From contig JAQFVV010006312.1 of the NCBI GenBank assembly GCA_028023455.1, forward strand, positions 560,001-624,000: DNA of 64,000 nucleotides, read 5' to 3'. The position numbers and the translations under genes are program-made. Every line of letters begins with the position of its first letter. The stretch's first letter is position 1. Source of the DNA: Epiperipatus broadwayi (Eukaryota > Onychophora > Udeonychophora > Euonychophora > Peripatidae). The notes under the pieces are model-generated. The model saw nothing but the letters and a program-made list of their open reading frames with translations, did not search any database and had not been told where the DNA came from. Shown piece after piece: positions 13,721 to 25,860 of this stretch.

Positions 13721-13807
13721 GGTAAAGATGACTCTGGATTGGGCAGCCAAAATGCTGGCACAGGGATTACCATTTTATCAGAGAAGAAGCTGTTCTTAGG
13801 ACAAAAA
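13721..13807 (+). CDS. macroH2A: macroH2A exon: linker to first strand of the macrodomain
   Basis: A 29-codon phase-0 exon between acceptor TTTTTTAG (ends 13720) and donor GTAAGA (13808). It translates to a Gly/Ser-rich linker end and then TGITILSEKKLFLGQK. This matches the start of the macroH2A macrodomain, where the vertebrate protein reads FTVLSTKSLFLGQK. In that family the next exon starts with the following macrodomain strand, so the protein must continue in an exon further downstream. I could not find that exon in the remaining 50 kb. The exon joins in frame to the one at 9582-9815. If the donor is not used, the frame runs 11 more codons to a stop. Confidence 0.92.
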
Positions 13808-14080
13808 GTAAGATCTGAGAATAAGGAAAATAAACCTGAATAATCTTCCCAAAATTTTCTATTATCATTCAGTAGTACAAACACATGCTCCATTTTTTGC
13901 TCCTTCCTGAGAAAAGTTTAATTTTTGTTGCTGGTACTCCAGCTCAGAAGTTTTCTGGAGCGCACAGTTTTTAATTAATAACAGTTTAATTATTATCTTT
14001 AAATAATTGTTTTGCAGTTGTTGACGTTTGTCTTTTTTGCTTGTCTGTTGTTTTTTTTTTGAAAGAATATCTTCAATAAA
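13808..14080 (+). other. Possible read-through end of a short macroH2A transcript
   Basis: Translation past the 13808 donor adds VRSENKENKPE and stops at TAA (13841-13843). An AATAAA lies at 14075-14080 with a GT-rich stretch just after it, the arrangement of a polyadenylation site. If used, the product would keep the histone fold and linker but lose the macrodomain. AATAAA is common by chance in sequence this AT-rich, so this is a hypothesis. Confidence 0.3.
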
Positions 14081-14164
14081 TTCATTTTGTATTTGTTAGT
14101 GAACAGGAAATGGGTGGGAAAATTTTTATTGCAAGGTTTGTACTCGTTTTTATAAAAATATTTG

Positions 14165-14600
14165 GGAAAAAACAAATGAAAAGATTATATATACATGTGC
14201 ACATAAATATATAAATATTTGTGCATGCTTGTTATGTGTACAATAACATAAATACATAAAGATGTACTTATATATATACTTTTATGTGTGTGTTTATATA
14301 TATAATACCTTATATATATATTATCACTGCCAAGGGGTATCAAGGACCATATTTTAATTAAGAATTAGCATTTTTAGCAGTTTAAATTTATTGGGTCAGT
14401 TTTTGTTTTATATATATATAAATTTTTGATATACAATAAATCACCCAATAGGATATTTATATAGAGAGATATATATTTATACACATGCATGTGTATATAT
14501 TTATATAAGCCCACATATGTAATATATATACTTTTTCATGTACTTGTGTATATGTAATATATATGTATATAACATATACTAGATAAATATATGAATTACT
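14165..14600. repeat. TA-rich low-complexity tract
   Basis: Extended runs of TATATA mixed with CATGTG and CACATG steps (for example TATATACATGTGCACATA near 14188). It looks like a degenerate alternating purine-pyrimidine microsatellite. No coding potential. Confidence 0.6.
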
Positions 14601-15111
14601 GGAATATATTTATTATAGAAATAAAATTATAGTAAATTTTAAAACAAAGTTTACAATTTTTCTCTCTCTATCTTTTTTTTTTGTTATTTTTCATTGTTAT
14701 TGTTAGAATTCTTGTCAGTTTTTTCTAATCTAAATATTTTTGAGTATGCGACTCTAGATATTTAGTATTTGAATGTTTATAATGGGCTTAAAAAAAAGTT
14801 TATTTTTATTTTTTTGGAAATTCAAAATTATTTTCAAACTCCATTTTTTTAAAATAAATAATTTCATTTATACATAATTAAATTTGATTGATGTGCCATT
14901 TTATAATTTCAGTGGTTAAAAAGTTTTGCCTTTGTATATGTATCTATTAAACATCTTTTAAGTTTTAACACTTCATTACAAATTTAATAATTTATTGCTC
15001 AATAGAATTAAAACAAACAACTCAAATATTGTTCCAACAAAAAATATCTTTCAAGCAGAAGTTACAGTCAAATCATACCAGTGTGATTTAATATTGTGCC
15101 TGAAAACCATG

Positions 15112-15124
15112 GTTGCCTAGCAAC
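15112..15124. promoter_or_regulatory. X-box-like RFX site, GTTGCCTAGCAAC
   Basis: The 13-mer is an inverted repeat, GTTGC-CTA-GCAAC, and fits the RFX-family X-box pattern RYYNYY-N-RRNRAC at every position. RFX factors (DAF-19 in nematodes) bind such sites, often near ciliary genes, as well as in other enhancers. Here the site is isolated in a macroH2A intron or flank. No test of function is possible from sequence alone. Confidence 0.4.
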
Positions 15125-16724
15125 AATCATCTCATGCTTTTAAGTGGTTTTATAAACTCCCCCCATCTTTTCATTTTCTTATGGAAAATCAATATAATAA
15201 AATTGTGATATTTATTCATACTTTATATATATATATAAGGGAACTTTATACATTTTTATATACATATTAAAATAATTCTAATAAATAACAACAGCATAAA
15301 TCATTGGTAGTGCTGGCACTAAAATAAAATTTTTAGAGATACATCAAATATCATATATTTGTATCTATCTTATATTAGTAATCTATTTAACATCCGTGTA
15401 GTGTTTTGTTTGCTCTTGTATGAATGAATGTATGTATGTGTATAGCTATGTATCTTCTTTCTCAATTTTATTTTTGACATATTGTTTTAAATTTATGCAT
15501 TTAAGGGCAATGGATACCCAGTAACATTTGTTTTGTATATATGCATAATGTCATGCAAAACTTATTGAAAATATTAAACATTGTACAAAATATAGATTAC
15601 ACTCTTTTTATTAAGCAATTTTATTGAGTGAATTTAATATTTGAATTCGCAAATTAAGCATTAAAATTTTGTATTATCGATATGTATTTCTGGTTATTGA
15701 ATGATATGTAAGTACTTTTTGAATTTGAACTTTAGAAGCATTATAGATTTATTTATTTATTTGATAACTCTTTTTAATATATTTCCATTAATAAGTAGTG
15801 TGATTTTATGTTTTGATATTTTTGTTATTACTTTTGAATTAATTTTTTTTTACATTTAAATTATATTATCTCATTTATATATATATTTACAGTTTAGTTT
15901 TTTAAATAGTTTAGAAATTAGTTTTTTGTAATTTTTTTAAGCTGATTTGATTGTAAAAATTTTAAAAAATGTGGTATATGAAAAGTTAGCATTTCTTTTG
16001 CAATAAAATCTCTTCAAAGAGTTTTAACATGTTTATAAAGCTTGCTTTGCAATTAATTTATTTAATGCAGTAATTCAGTGTCTAACTTTCCATCGAAAAA
16101 AAACAGAGAAATAGATATATGGGCTTATTTAAATAAACGAAAAATGGGATTGATATTGAATATAATTTTACTTTGAATTTTGTTTTATAATTATTGTCAA
16201 ATAGGATTTATATTCATGCTTTCTATTTCTTTGGCTACCAATAATTGGAAAGCATGATTTTGAAAGATGATAAATTTTAGAGAAGATTAAGTTTGCTATT
16301 TCCCTTAAATATAAAATGTTTTTTTTTTTTTTTTGTGAGATTCTAGATGTTTTTGTTTCTCAGTTAGTTGATTGTCTTAAGTTGGTAGACTTTATACTCG
16401 TTTGAGATGCTTATGTAACTAATATGTATGAATATATATACTTATAGGAACAGTAGGGATATAAAAGTTTATGTAAGCACTGCACTAGGAAGTCAGTTTT
16501 ATATACTGGACCACACTGAACAACTAGGCTTATAAATATATGTAGAACATATATTTTGATCTGCCCATTTCATATACTAGAGAGCACTAATGATAAAATA
16601 TTTAATCTATGAGTCAAAACTTATTTATCTGTTTCAGCTTCCAATATTTATATTTTAAGAGCCCCATGTTAATAAAGATATTTATTTAGTCTATATCCAT
16701 ATTAAATCTTTTTATTCGTGATAC

Positions 16725-16785
16725 ATTAGCTCTTGTGGTAAGCACATTCGAAATACAAGTCATGAGACAAAATTCCAGTTATTAT
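16725..16785 (+). mobile_element. Possible tRNA-derived SINE head
   Basis: TAGCTCTTGTGGTAAGCAC resembles a tRNA D-arm and A-box. A T/A-rich anticodon-arm-like part follows, and CAAAATTCCAG sits at the B-box spacing (compare GGTTCAAATTCC). The match is degenerate and I could not define the tail or target duplications. Confidence 0.35.
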
Positions 16786-19499
16786 GTTGATAATAATCAA
16801 TTCATAAATATATATCAAACCCAAAATAAAATAAATGAAAGGATGAACAAGAATCACTATTTAAATGATAACAATATAACTTTATTACAGAAATGTACAT
16901 AAATAAATATAAATTGTTTAACAATTAATTACAAAATCAACAACAGAAAAATAGAAATAAATATCTGACATCTTCAAAATTTTATTTAATCTGCCTCTAA
17001 AATTTTATTAAATATTTATTTAAACTTGGACATTTTCCTATTATATTTTCAAAAGAAAATAAATAAATATCAAAATTATTTTGTATGATTCAGAAATAAA
17101 ATTTATATCTCAACAATTTAATTATACTTTTAAGACTTTCACTTTTAATAGTTGTAATACAAGAATATATATTACTTCAATCGTAATTTCCAATTATTCT
17201 TCATACATATTTATTTGTTATTTATAGTATATTAATATAATTTTGAATTTGGGCAGAAACATTAGATATTTCCAAATTGAATATGTCCCAAGTATTCATT
17301 AAAATATTTATACTATAGTTTTTTATATTTGTTTTCCATTTACTATTTAAATAAATAATGGTATATTCTTTTATAAGTTATTGCAGTTAGTACGGATTGA
17401 ACTTGTTGTATATGTAAAATATAAGTTCTCTAAAGTTAAGTAATAATATACCTGCTTAATTTATTCATGAAATACTGGTCTCCATCCTCTAATATGACAT
17501 TTAATATTGCATTATCAATACGTTGTTTAATAATTATATCATAAAACAATGACATGTATTGATTTATTGATTGCATTTATAAAAAAATTGTCTGCCCAAT
17601 GTCATGAAAGATCATGTAGGTTATTCTGAAATAATATATCTATTTTATTATTTCATTTTGATATGAGTTCATTTTACATTTAAATATGTTTTTTGAAATT
17701 GATAATTTATAGATATCTTATTCTTAAGTTTTGTTTATGTCAGCTTATATGTAACAATAATAAATGTATATTTATTTTAATTTACAACTTATAAATATTA
17801 TTCCTAACATTTTATTTTTTATTAAGATGAAATACAACTTATAAAAAAATAAGGTCACCATTTGCATGGCCCTCTTTTTTATTTTAATTTTTTTTTTTTT
17901 CCAATCTGACGTCTTTTTTTTCCAGGCCCCTTTTGATCTAAGAGCAATGTTTCAAATAATATTATTTCTAATATATTGGTTATTGCATTGATTAAAATTT
18001 TCTTAGATTTTACATTGCCTCAGTAGGTGAATAAATTGTATATCCACTATGAAGTAAGATAGATTCGAGTTTTAAATTAATTTTTCTAGTTCTTCAGAGA
18101 AGGAAAACAAGTTCTTCTCCTTTTCTCTTTTTTTTTCAAAACTTCATTCTGATCAGAAATATCATTAAAAGATATATATAGTTTATTTCTTTATGAGTTT
18201 TTAAAAGGAAAAAAAAGTTCTTATTCTGTTTTGTTTTAGAATTACTATATAATGCATTCGCTTAGGTCACATTTTTTTGTTTGATAAAATTAATTATAAA
18301 TAAAATGAGAAGTACATTTTATAGATTAATATGCTATATATACTAAAAAAAAAAAAATTGTTTTCTAATTTTGTTAAGAATAATTAACTAGAATAATTTA
18401 TTAAAATTATATGTGTATTTTGTAATCAATTGAATAAATAAATTGACTTGAGGATGTACATGTTTACATTAATTCAACATTGACATATGCATTTTTGTTA
18501 CTCCCATAACTAGTTTTATCATTTATGGCTAAGACAAATGTTATGCCTTAATATTTACATAACCATTATTTAACTATATTGATAATAAGACTTACCGAGT
18601 TAATTATCTTAAAGATGGTTATTTGAATTGCTGTAGTGTACCTGCTTAGTTTTCTATTTTTTTAAATATATATTATTATTTTCTCTCATTCAAAGTGTTA
18701 CTTTGAAGCTAATTGCTTCAATATAAATACTTTTAAATTTTAAGTAATTTATATAAAAGATTATATTTTAGAAGTCTTTATTAAATAAATTTATATATTT
18801 AAAAATTCTGTTATTAGTTAAATTATATTATTTTCTTTGCTCAATGTTTAAAATAAACATTAGAGTTTAAATTTTGAATTATGAAGATTTGAAAAAAGTA
18901 TCAATTTTCTTCTCTTTTTTTCTTAAAATAAAAATATAGGCATTATATATTTTCATATTTGTTTATCTGTAAATTATTTCTATTTGTAACACTTGCGGAT
19001 GTGTAAAATTGCTTTACAAAAATTTGCATGATTTTATTTGATTCTATGTGTATTGGTTTTCTGTTAGAATTTGGAAAATTTTTTTTTTTTGGTTTAAAAT
19101 ATCTGTTACTTCCAATTTTATTAAAGAATACATATTTAAAAAAAAAATTAATTAAAGTTTGTTTTTGGTTACTATTATCTGCTTGAATATATTTCGGGGA
19201 AAAAAGTTAATTAATTTAAATAATTACAAATAAGCTGTAATCACTGCTCTAGAAAACTCAGCTCTGGAGTCATTCAAACAAAACGAAAAAATATTTTAAA
19301 ATTTCCAAATTGTGCCTTGTCTGGTTTGTTTATTTCTTCTGTTTTGTTTTATTTTTTGTGTGTGTGTTTTGATCTTTTTATTTTTTTCGTTTATTTAATT
19401 GTTTAGGAAAAAATAATTTAAAAAAATCTAAAAATATTTACATGAAAAAAAAAGAAAAGAAAAATATATCATTGAAAATGATAATAATTTTTTAATTAT

Positions 19500-19605
19500 C
19501 CCATATATCACGGGCTATTCTCTGATTGGTGGGCTGCTGTGCCAGTACCAGGCTCCCCTCCCCTAACAGAAAGGTGATTGGTACCAAATGAAGCCCAGGC
19601 AAGTG
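19500..19605. promoter_or_regulatory. Isolated GC-rich island with two CCAAT boxes
   Basis: In tens of kilobases of AT-rich DNA this 105-bp block stands out. It contains CTGATTGGT (19522-19530) and GTGATTGGT (19574-19582), both reverse-complement CCAAT boxes of the NF-Y type, 52 bp apart. It also contains CTCCCCTCCCCTAACAG, a strong splice-acceptor look-alike, followed 29 nt later by AG then GCAAGT, a consensus GC-type donor. GTACCAG (19545-19551) can pair with TTGGTAC (19578-19584). The block could be an enhancer, a cryptic promoter, or a 29-nt microexon. The 29-nt exon would break the macroH2A frame. Confidence 0.4.
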
Positions 19606-21588
19606 TTTTGCGTTTGATTTATCTTTCTTATGTTGTGTTAGATTTTTTTTTTAAAATTTCAGATAGATTTCCTTTATCTTCTGTTTAATTATGTTTAAGT
19701 TTTATTTTTTCATTATTCTTTAATGGATGTAAAAATATAGCATATTTTTATTGTTCAAATGTAATGTATTTATTATTTTTATCTTTTAATATACTTAAAA
19801 ATTTATATCAGAAATATAAAGTTTTATTTATATATTTATAAATTAATGTATATATTATATTTATGATCTAACCAGTTTATGTTTCCATATTGGAACTTTG
19901 AATTTTAAATATATACAAATCTCAAAACCAAGTCAATATTTTGTTAACAATAAGCATGCGGGACATATATTGGTGAAACTTTATTCTGTTGATTATTTTT
20001 AAATATTTAGCCTTTGTACAAAATATAAATCAAAAAAATATACCAACAATTTCTGATTATTTAAATTCAGGCAATCACTTACAAAACATTAAACAAACTC
20101 ATATGGTTAAATAAAACTTCTATACCACCAACTGCTATTGAATTATTACATTCTTTGCTATAACATATAATAGTGGAATCATCTCTAAAGAAGTATTTAG
20201 TTATTTTTCATGGATTAAAAACCTTAAATTCTCTGGCATGTCAGCAGAAGATATTGACTTTGCATTCATTGTTTAAGGAGCTTACTAATATTTAAATTAG
20301 ATTGTTACAGTCTTACATTCCTTAAGCCAATAGTTGCTTGCTTAGGTTGCGTGAATTAGAAATTGTTGTCTTGAAAGATGAAAAGCTTAGACTCTTATGT
20401 TTGTACCATGAGATGAAAGTTGTCACCCAAATAATCTGCAACTCTGATATACTTATGCAAAATATTGATTGGAACAAGTGGATATATATCATAATGCAAA
20501 ATTATGATAGTTACATCACCATGTATTACATTTGAAAAAATCATTAAAATTTGAAAAATATTTTTATTTTATTTGGTTAGCTCGAATATGAATTATTTAA
20601 TACTTTTTTTTAATATATAGACTTAAATCATTCATGATAGAACTTCAAAGGAGGAGAACATTTTTATATGCTCCTGGTATTAATTTTATGAACTATAGGA
20701 AATTAATTCATAGTAATTTAGGACTAGATTGGTTATGAACTTTACTAAGCTTATAGTCACTATTTTTTTTTTATTGTGATTTTTAATAAAGTATTATATA
20801 TATATATGTCGATTTAGCAAACTGATTCACGTATTGGATTCATCAAAGACTGTTGGCTTTTAGGATAGGGAAATGTTTTTCAAGTGCTCCATCATTTGTT
20901 GCCATATATCTATATGCAAAAAAAATTACTGGTAACCTTATTTGCAAAATTGAATAATTATATACTGTGCAATTTCATTTACTTCATTTGTTAAAATAAT
21001 CCTCATAAATGTTTTTTTTTTATGCCTTTAGTAATAAATGTTTTTATTTGTTTTTTATATACTTTTTGAAACATCTTTTTCTAGAAAGAATTTTATTGTA
21101 CAAATAATGAGTATTAAATATTATTTTTACTAATTCGTTTATTTTAAACTTTTTTTATTATTATTAAAGTAGCTTAATTTTTGTTTGTTTTTACATAATT
21201 ACGTTTGTGGAGATGGCATGTTACAGCTAATATGGAATGTATTAGAGTTAATTGCTACTGTAAATTAAATATGTAGTTATTTTGTTGCTAGTTATTTAAA
21301 AATTTATTAGAATAACTACATTAATGCAATAAATGCATAATTTGTTATTGAAAGAATATCGTTAGTCAATACAGAAGACAAAAATCATTAAGAAAAAATA
21401 TATGCAAAAAAAAAAAAAAGAGAATAAAATATAGTAGTGAGAATCTTGCAAATATCTAATTTTTTGTTATAATGATTTTATAACTAAAAGAGGTTATAGC
21501 ATGACTTAATTTAATTTAAAAATGTAAGAACAAGTTGTTGTAGGCATTACATGATTTGTGCCAAAAATAATTTAGTTTGCATAAAGTA

Positions 21589-22615
21589 CACCTGGGCTCG
21601 TTTTATGCGGATTATTTTAATGCGATTTTGAAGGTATGCGATTCATGTTTATTGTTAATATTTTTCATATTTCACTATATTTATTAGATATCAAGAAATT
21701 TAAATTATTAATAACTTATTTTGACTTGAAATACTTTTTTTTTTCTTTCAAAAATATAACGTTATATTAGCAGCTAAGGTGAACATGGCCGGAAGCTATA
21801 TTAGAATAAATAACATACTTATACTAATGAGTAAATAATAATAATAGATTTATATCTACATATAAAAATATTGCAATAAATATTCAAAAATTTTAAACTT
21901 TTAAAATGTATTTTGTTAGGTGTAACAGAATAATGTAGATTTTTTAAAAATAAATAATTTTATAAAATGAAAATAATATTTTTAATGATAATGTATAATC
22001 TTGTTGTTTTGATTGTGATCCTCATTTTTTTAATATAGAAACAAAATGTGAACATTTAAAATTTATTTCAGTAGTAAAAATCAGTTGTCAAGAGAAAACC
22101 ATTAACACAGCACAAGACTGAAATTGGCACTAGTTGTGTATAAATGGGGTGGGGCAGAATATGGTAAAAATTAGAGTGGGGAATGGAAAATAAAGTGGCT
22201 AACAAGTTTCTCTGGGCATAATTGCTGAGAGATTCTTGACTTCGTTCAAGAAGAAGCTACATCACATCGATGAATGATTTCTTATCAGTTACAAACGAAT
22301 TGCACATTCGAAAATAGCGATAATGATTAAAATACATATGAAAAAATGTCAAATTAAATACAGTATTTAGTAAAAAAAAAGTAAAAAAAGTTTGTCTTGT
22401 ACCAATTTTTTTCAAATATTTGATATTTTTTATTTGTCATACTTTATTTTTTTAATCGAATTTTAAAGTAATTTTTCCTTGCTGCTTTGTTTTTATGCGA
22501 ATTCTGAAAATTACAGACTCTATCCCCCCTTTTTCAAGGTAAGTTAATTTTTGTGCGATTTTTTTTAATGCGGGTTTTCTGTGGAACCTATCTACCGCAT
22601 AAAATGAGACCCAGG
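21589..22615 (+). mobile_element. Tigger-like TIR element, copy B, with a LINE insertion
   Basis: The left end is CACCTGGGCTCGTTTTATGC and the right end ATGAGACCCAGGT, flanked by TA at 21587-21588 and 22616-22617. The last G of the right TIR is lost. Internal blocks match copies A and C, including AAAAAAAGTTTGTCTTGTA and GAAAACCATTAACACA. The interior is interrupted by a LINE 3' fragment at about 22138-22275. The orientation is the same as copy A. Confidence 0.7.
22138..22275 (+). mobile_element. LINE 3'-end fragment nested in Tigger-like copy B
   Basis: This piece aligns by eye with 27855-27960, the 3' end of the LINE at 23930-27990. Both have a GGAGCAGAT/GGGGCAGAAT-like start, GGGGAATGGAAAA or GGAGAATGGAAAA, then AAGTG-CTAACA-GTTTCT and GGGCAT-TTGCTGA. 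It replaces transposon sequence that is continuous in copy C (44400-44450). It therefore shows that the family inserted severely 5'-truncated copies and that this insertion came after the transposon. Confidence 0.7.
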
Positions 22616-22617
22616 TA

Positions 22618-23929
22618 TAAACATTTAAGGTTCTTATATTCATTAGTCAAATGAACTCTTCAATTCCATTTCTGATTTCCATCAAAAAGTTAGTCAATCA
22701 TTAGATTCTCTTTCAATTAAGATGTATTATAGTATTTTTGTTTTAATGAGCTAGAATTTTTCACATTTTGCACAAATCATATAGCTTTATCATTATCAGT
22801 GTTAACATCTTGTTATCAACAAAGTTATCAAACATCTTTTGATTTTTTTGCCCTCTATTTTACACTTTATTGAAATGTAATACAAATGTAAGTTCATTTT
22901 TAAAGAAAATAAATAATCATTACCTAATTTTTACCTTTAATATTTTATCAGTTCACTACTGTTTTAATTATTTCTTGCCCAATTAATAATTGCTAAAGCA
23001 TTTATACAAATTACCAATTTCTGCTAAAATGAAGTCTTACTTAAATTGAATTTTTTTCTGGTACAAAAATCTTCAAATAGTTATTTATAACATCTCTTCA
23101 GTGACATTTTATTACTAAATATCATAGAATGAATAGACAAGGGACATTATTGATAATAGTGGCATAAAATATATATTTTCTTAGGTTTTTGCTGCACCAT
23201 ATCTAAATGCAAATATTGGTCATTTAACAAAAACGCAAATTATCCAGTTTAGTAAAAGTAACAGATTATCCTTTTTTAATATATGCTCATTTTTCTTCCA
23301 ACTATGATTTACATTTGCCCTGTCTGAAAATAAATTAACACATCTATTATCATCTTCATTTTCAATACTTATAAAAAAAGAAAAAATTAAAGTTACTTTT
23401 ATTTATTTTTTTTATTTGGCATGCAACATGTCTATACATTTTTCTAGGTCACATTACAGCTACTTTTGACAAATTTTTATAATCACTAGATCTATTTGTA
23501 TCATAAAGACTGTAAATACATACATCACAAATCAAATTCATAATTATTTATGGCTTGAAAGTCTTTCTTCAACTCATAGCAATTTTCCAATCATATTTAT
23601 ATTAGAAAAGACTGGGGAAAAAATTATTAATAGAGAAATAATATGGAATTAATTTTGTCTTGGAGCCAAAAACAAAAAAGTGTTTATGTTGGTAATGATT
23701 AGTTAATATTCTGATCAATAATGTTTAATATATATATTGTACTGTTTTCCGGTAGATTATGTCTTATTTTACGCACTATAAAGTGCTAGTTTATCAAACT
23801 ATTTAAAAAAAAAAAATTCCATTATTGTATGAGTTTGAATATTTCAAGAACAGAGTTATATTTCCTGATTAACTGACCTAAGATTTATTATGATTCGAAT
23901 TGCTGGCAGAGTTAGTGTTAATTTATTTA
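22618..23929. other. AT-rich stretch without recognised features
   Basis: No exon, RNA gene or repeat terminus is recognisable between the Tigger-like copy B and the LINE. The LINE's true 5' border may lie slightly upstream of 23930. Confidence 0.5.
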
Positions 23930-23963
23930 AGAGGATGCTAGGATCTGTAAATCCACTAAGAAG

Positions 23964-24424
23964 GTGGTAAAAAACTTTATGGATGGAGTAGAGAAAGTAG
24001 ACTATGAGACAGTATTGATAGGAGATTCACTAATTAGAGAATGTGGGGATATAATTGCAAGGGAAAATAGAAGCAGATATGTGAGGGTATGTTTGCCTGG
24101 AGCTAGAATTAGGGATGTGACAGATAAAGTAAAAAAGCAAGGTAGTAGAAATATGTATGTTATGGTAGGGACTATTAGAGAGAGAGTAATGGATGAGTAC
24201 ATAGAATTGATTATTATCAAGATTTGACAAGAGGCATTTGTTAGATAGGGCAAGTTCTATAAATGAGAAATTGAAAAAATTGTATGAGAGAAATAATGTT
24301 ATGTTTGTGGATATGTGGGATTGATTGTTTTATTGGAAAGAGAGAATTATATAGTAAAGACGAATTGCACTTAGGAAAACAAGGAAGTGAAGTTTTAGGG
24401 AGTCTGATTTATAAAAGAATATAA
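23964..24424 (+). pseudogene. LINE ORF1 remnant: SGNH/GDSL esterase-like
   Basis: The first ORF (23964-24227) has VLIGDSLIRECGD, the block I GDS motif with the nucleophile serine, then CLPGARIRDVTDKV and YVMVGT, which fits block II/III positions in LINE-associated esterases. After a frameshift near 24225 the next frame runs through INEKLKKLYERNN and FVDMWD to a stop. Another shift then gives KDELHLGKQG, which carries the block V Asp-x-x-His pair, and a final stop at about 24424. The domain therefore had all catalytic blocks but is now split by at least two shifts and a stop. In related LINEs this domain may act in RNA or membrane binding of the ORF1 product; its role is unclear. Confidence 0.75.
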
Positions 24425-24509
24425 AGGGGTGGGGTTTTAAATTGCAATATTATAAAAAAGAAGAAAAATGGACGGGATGTAAGAAATAAGCAAAAGGTAG
24501 TTTATTTAG

Positions 24510-25657
24510 ATGTTAAGTGTAGATATGGAGAGGGAATGGGTCTGTAAAATTAATGGTAAGAAAGTTATTTATAAATGTAATGGAGAAGAAAGAATCAAAA
24601 GAATTTATAAAAGAGTAGTTAGGAAAGAAGAAATTGTTAAAATTGGGTATTTGAATATGCAAGGTGGTGGGAGACCAGAGAAGTGGCTGGAATTAAATAA
24701 AGCAATTGAAAATGAAGAGCTTGAGGTATTAGAAGTAGTGGAAACACATCTAAGAGAAGAAGAACCTATTGTGGAACATTTGATATGCCACGGTTTAAAT
24801 AGAAAAGAAAAAAGGGGTGGTGGTATAGGTGTTGTATCAAAAAAATATTGTTAAATGTCAAGAACATTTGTGGTTTGGAATAAGGTTGAGTAGACAGGAA
24901 TGGATGGTGGCTATAGTTTATATAGTCATTGGAGATAGTCAAACTATAATGGAGTGGAACAGTAGCATATATGAATGCCTAGTTAAGGATATACAGAGTT
25001 TTAAAAAAAGGGGGAAGAGAATAATGGTTATAGGGGAGATGAATGGACTTATTGAAGAAATTGATGATGTAGATAATAAGAATGGACAGCTTTTGAAGAA
25101 ATTTTGTCAGAGTGAATTTGAGCATTGGAAATTTATTAAATATTTATGAGGGACTATACACATGGTCTAGAAATAATATATTCCACACAATAGATTATGT
25201 ATTGGTAGAGAAAGAGGGAGTGAATAAAGTACGGAAAATTAAGGTGTTTGATAATGAAGAGAGAGTATGTACTAGTGATCGTAACATCATTGTAATAGAA
25301 ATGGTTAATAATGTGATGGAGAATAGAAGTAAAAGAAGAAACAATAGTGAGAGATGTGGATGGAGAGTGAATGATAAGAATAAGTTGGAAGAGTATAAAA
25401 TACAAGTTGAAGAAACCATGGAGGAGTTGGTTGGGGATGAGTATAAGGACAGGTGTGATGAAATAGAAAAAGTGGCAAATAGGGTTTTAGGTGAGAATAT
25501 TCAGAAGAATAAAAGTAATAAAAAAATGAGAATTAGTAAAAGTGTAAAAGAGAGAAAAGCATGCAGAGAATATAAGTGTGCTTTTAAGAACAAAGAAAGT
25601 GAAAAAGATATTAATGCTAAATGGGAAAAGTACTTAAGAAAAAAAAAAGTTTGCTAA
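24510..25657 (+). pseudogene. LINE endonuclease (EEP) domain remnant
   Basis: Three overlapping ORFs (24510-24854, 24829-25149, 25112-25657) carry one apurinic-endonuclease-like domain. KIGYLNMQGG with the Asn of strand 1, then LEVVETHL with the catalytic Glu, IMVIGEMNG where the family has GDFN, TIDYVLV, and TSDRNIIVIEM in place of the usual SDHxxV. The Asp-to-Glu and His-to-Arg changes at the last two motifs would probably inactivate it. The domain nicks target DNA to prime reverse transcription. A Lys/Arg-rich linker to the reverse transcriptase follows. Confidence 0.75.
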
Positions 25658-25860
25658 AATAGATAATTATAGAGTGATAATGAAATTGAATAGTAAATTG
25701 TTGGAGGACATTAATAAAAGTGGAAGAGATGGGAGTAAAAAATTTTGGAATTACATTAAAAGGAGAAATGTACGGTAGAGAGAAATAGTATTACTAGACA
25801 ATGAGGGAATAGAGTGTAGCTCTAGAGAAGACTTAAGAGAGAATCTTAAATAGATATGTA

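Larger units (their letters stand above)
13844..21586 (+). other. Long AT-rich intron (or flank) after the macroH2A exon
   Basis: No macrodomain exon is recognisable. The stretch contains low-complexity tracts, one X-box-like motif, one possible SINE head and a GC-rich island, listed separately. The ORF at 20338-20535 has no motif I recognise. Confidence 0.6.

Noticed and set aside
17930-17975. Acceptor-like TTTTTTTTCCAG followed by an open frame (APFDLRAMF...)
   Set aside because: The translation does not match the macrodomain, there is no good donor, and T-rich AG sites are frequent here.
24002-24253. Minus-strand ORFs opposite the SGNH segment
   Set aside because: They are antisense shadows of the LINE coding strand; the + frame carries the GDS motif.
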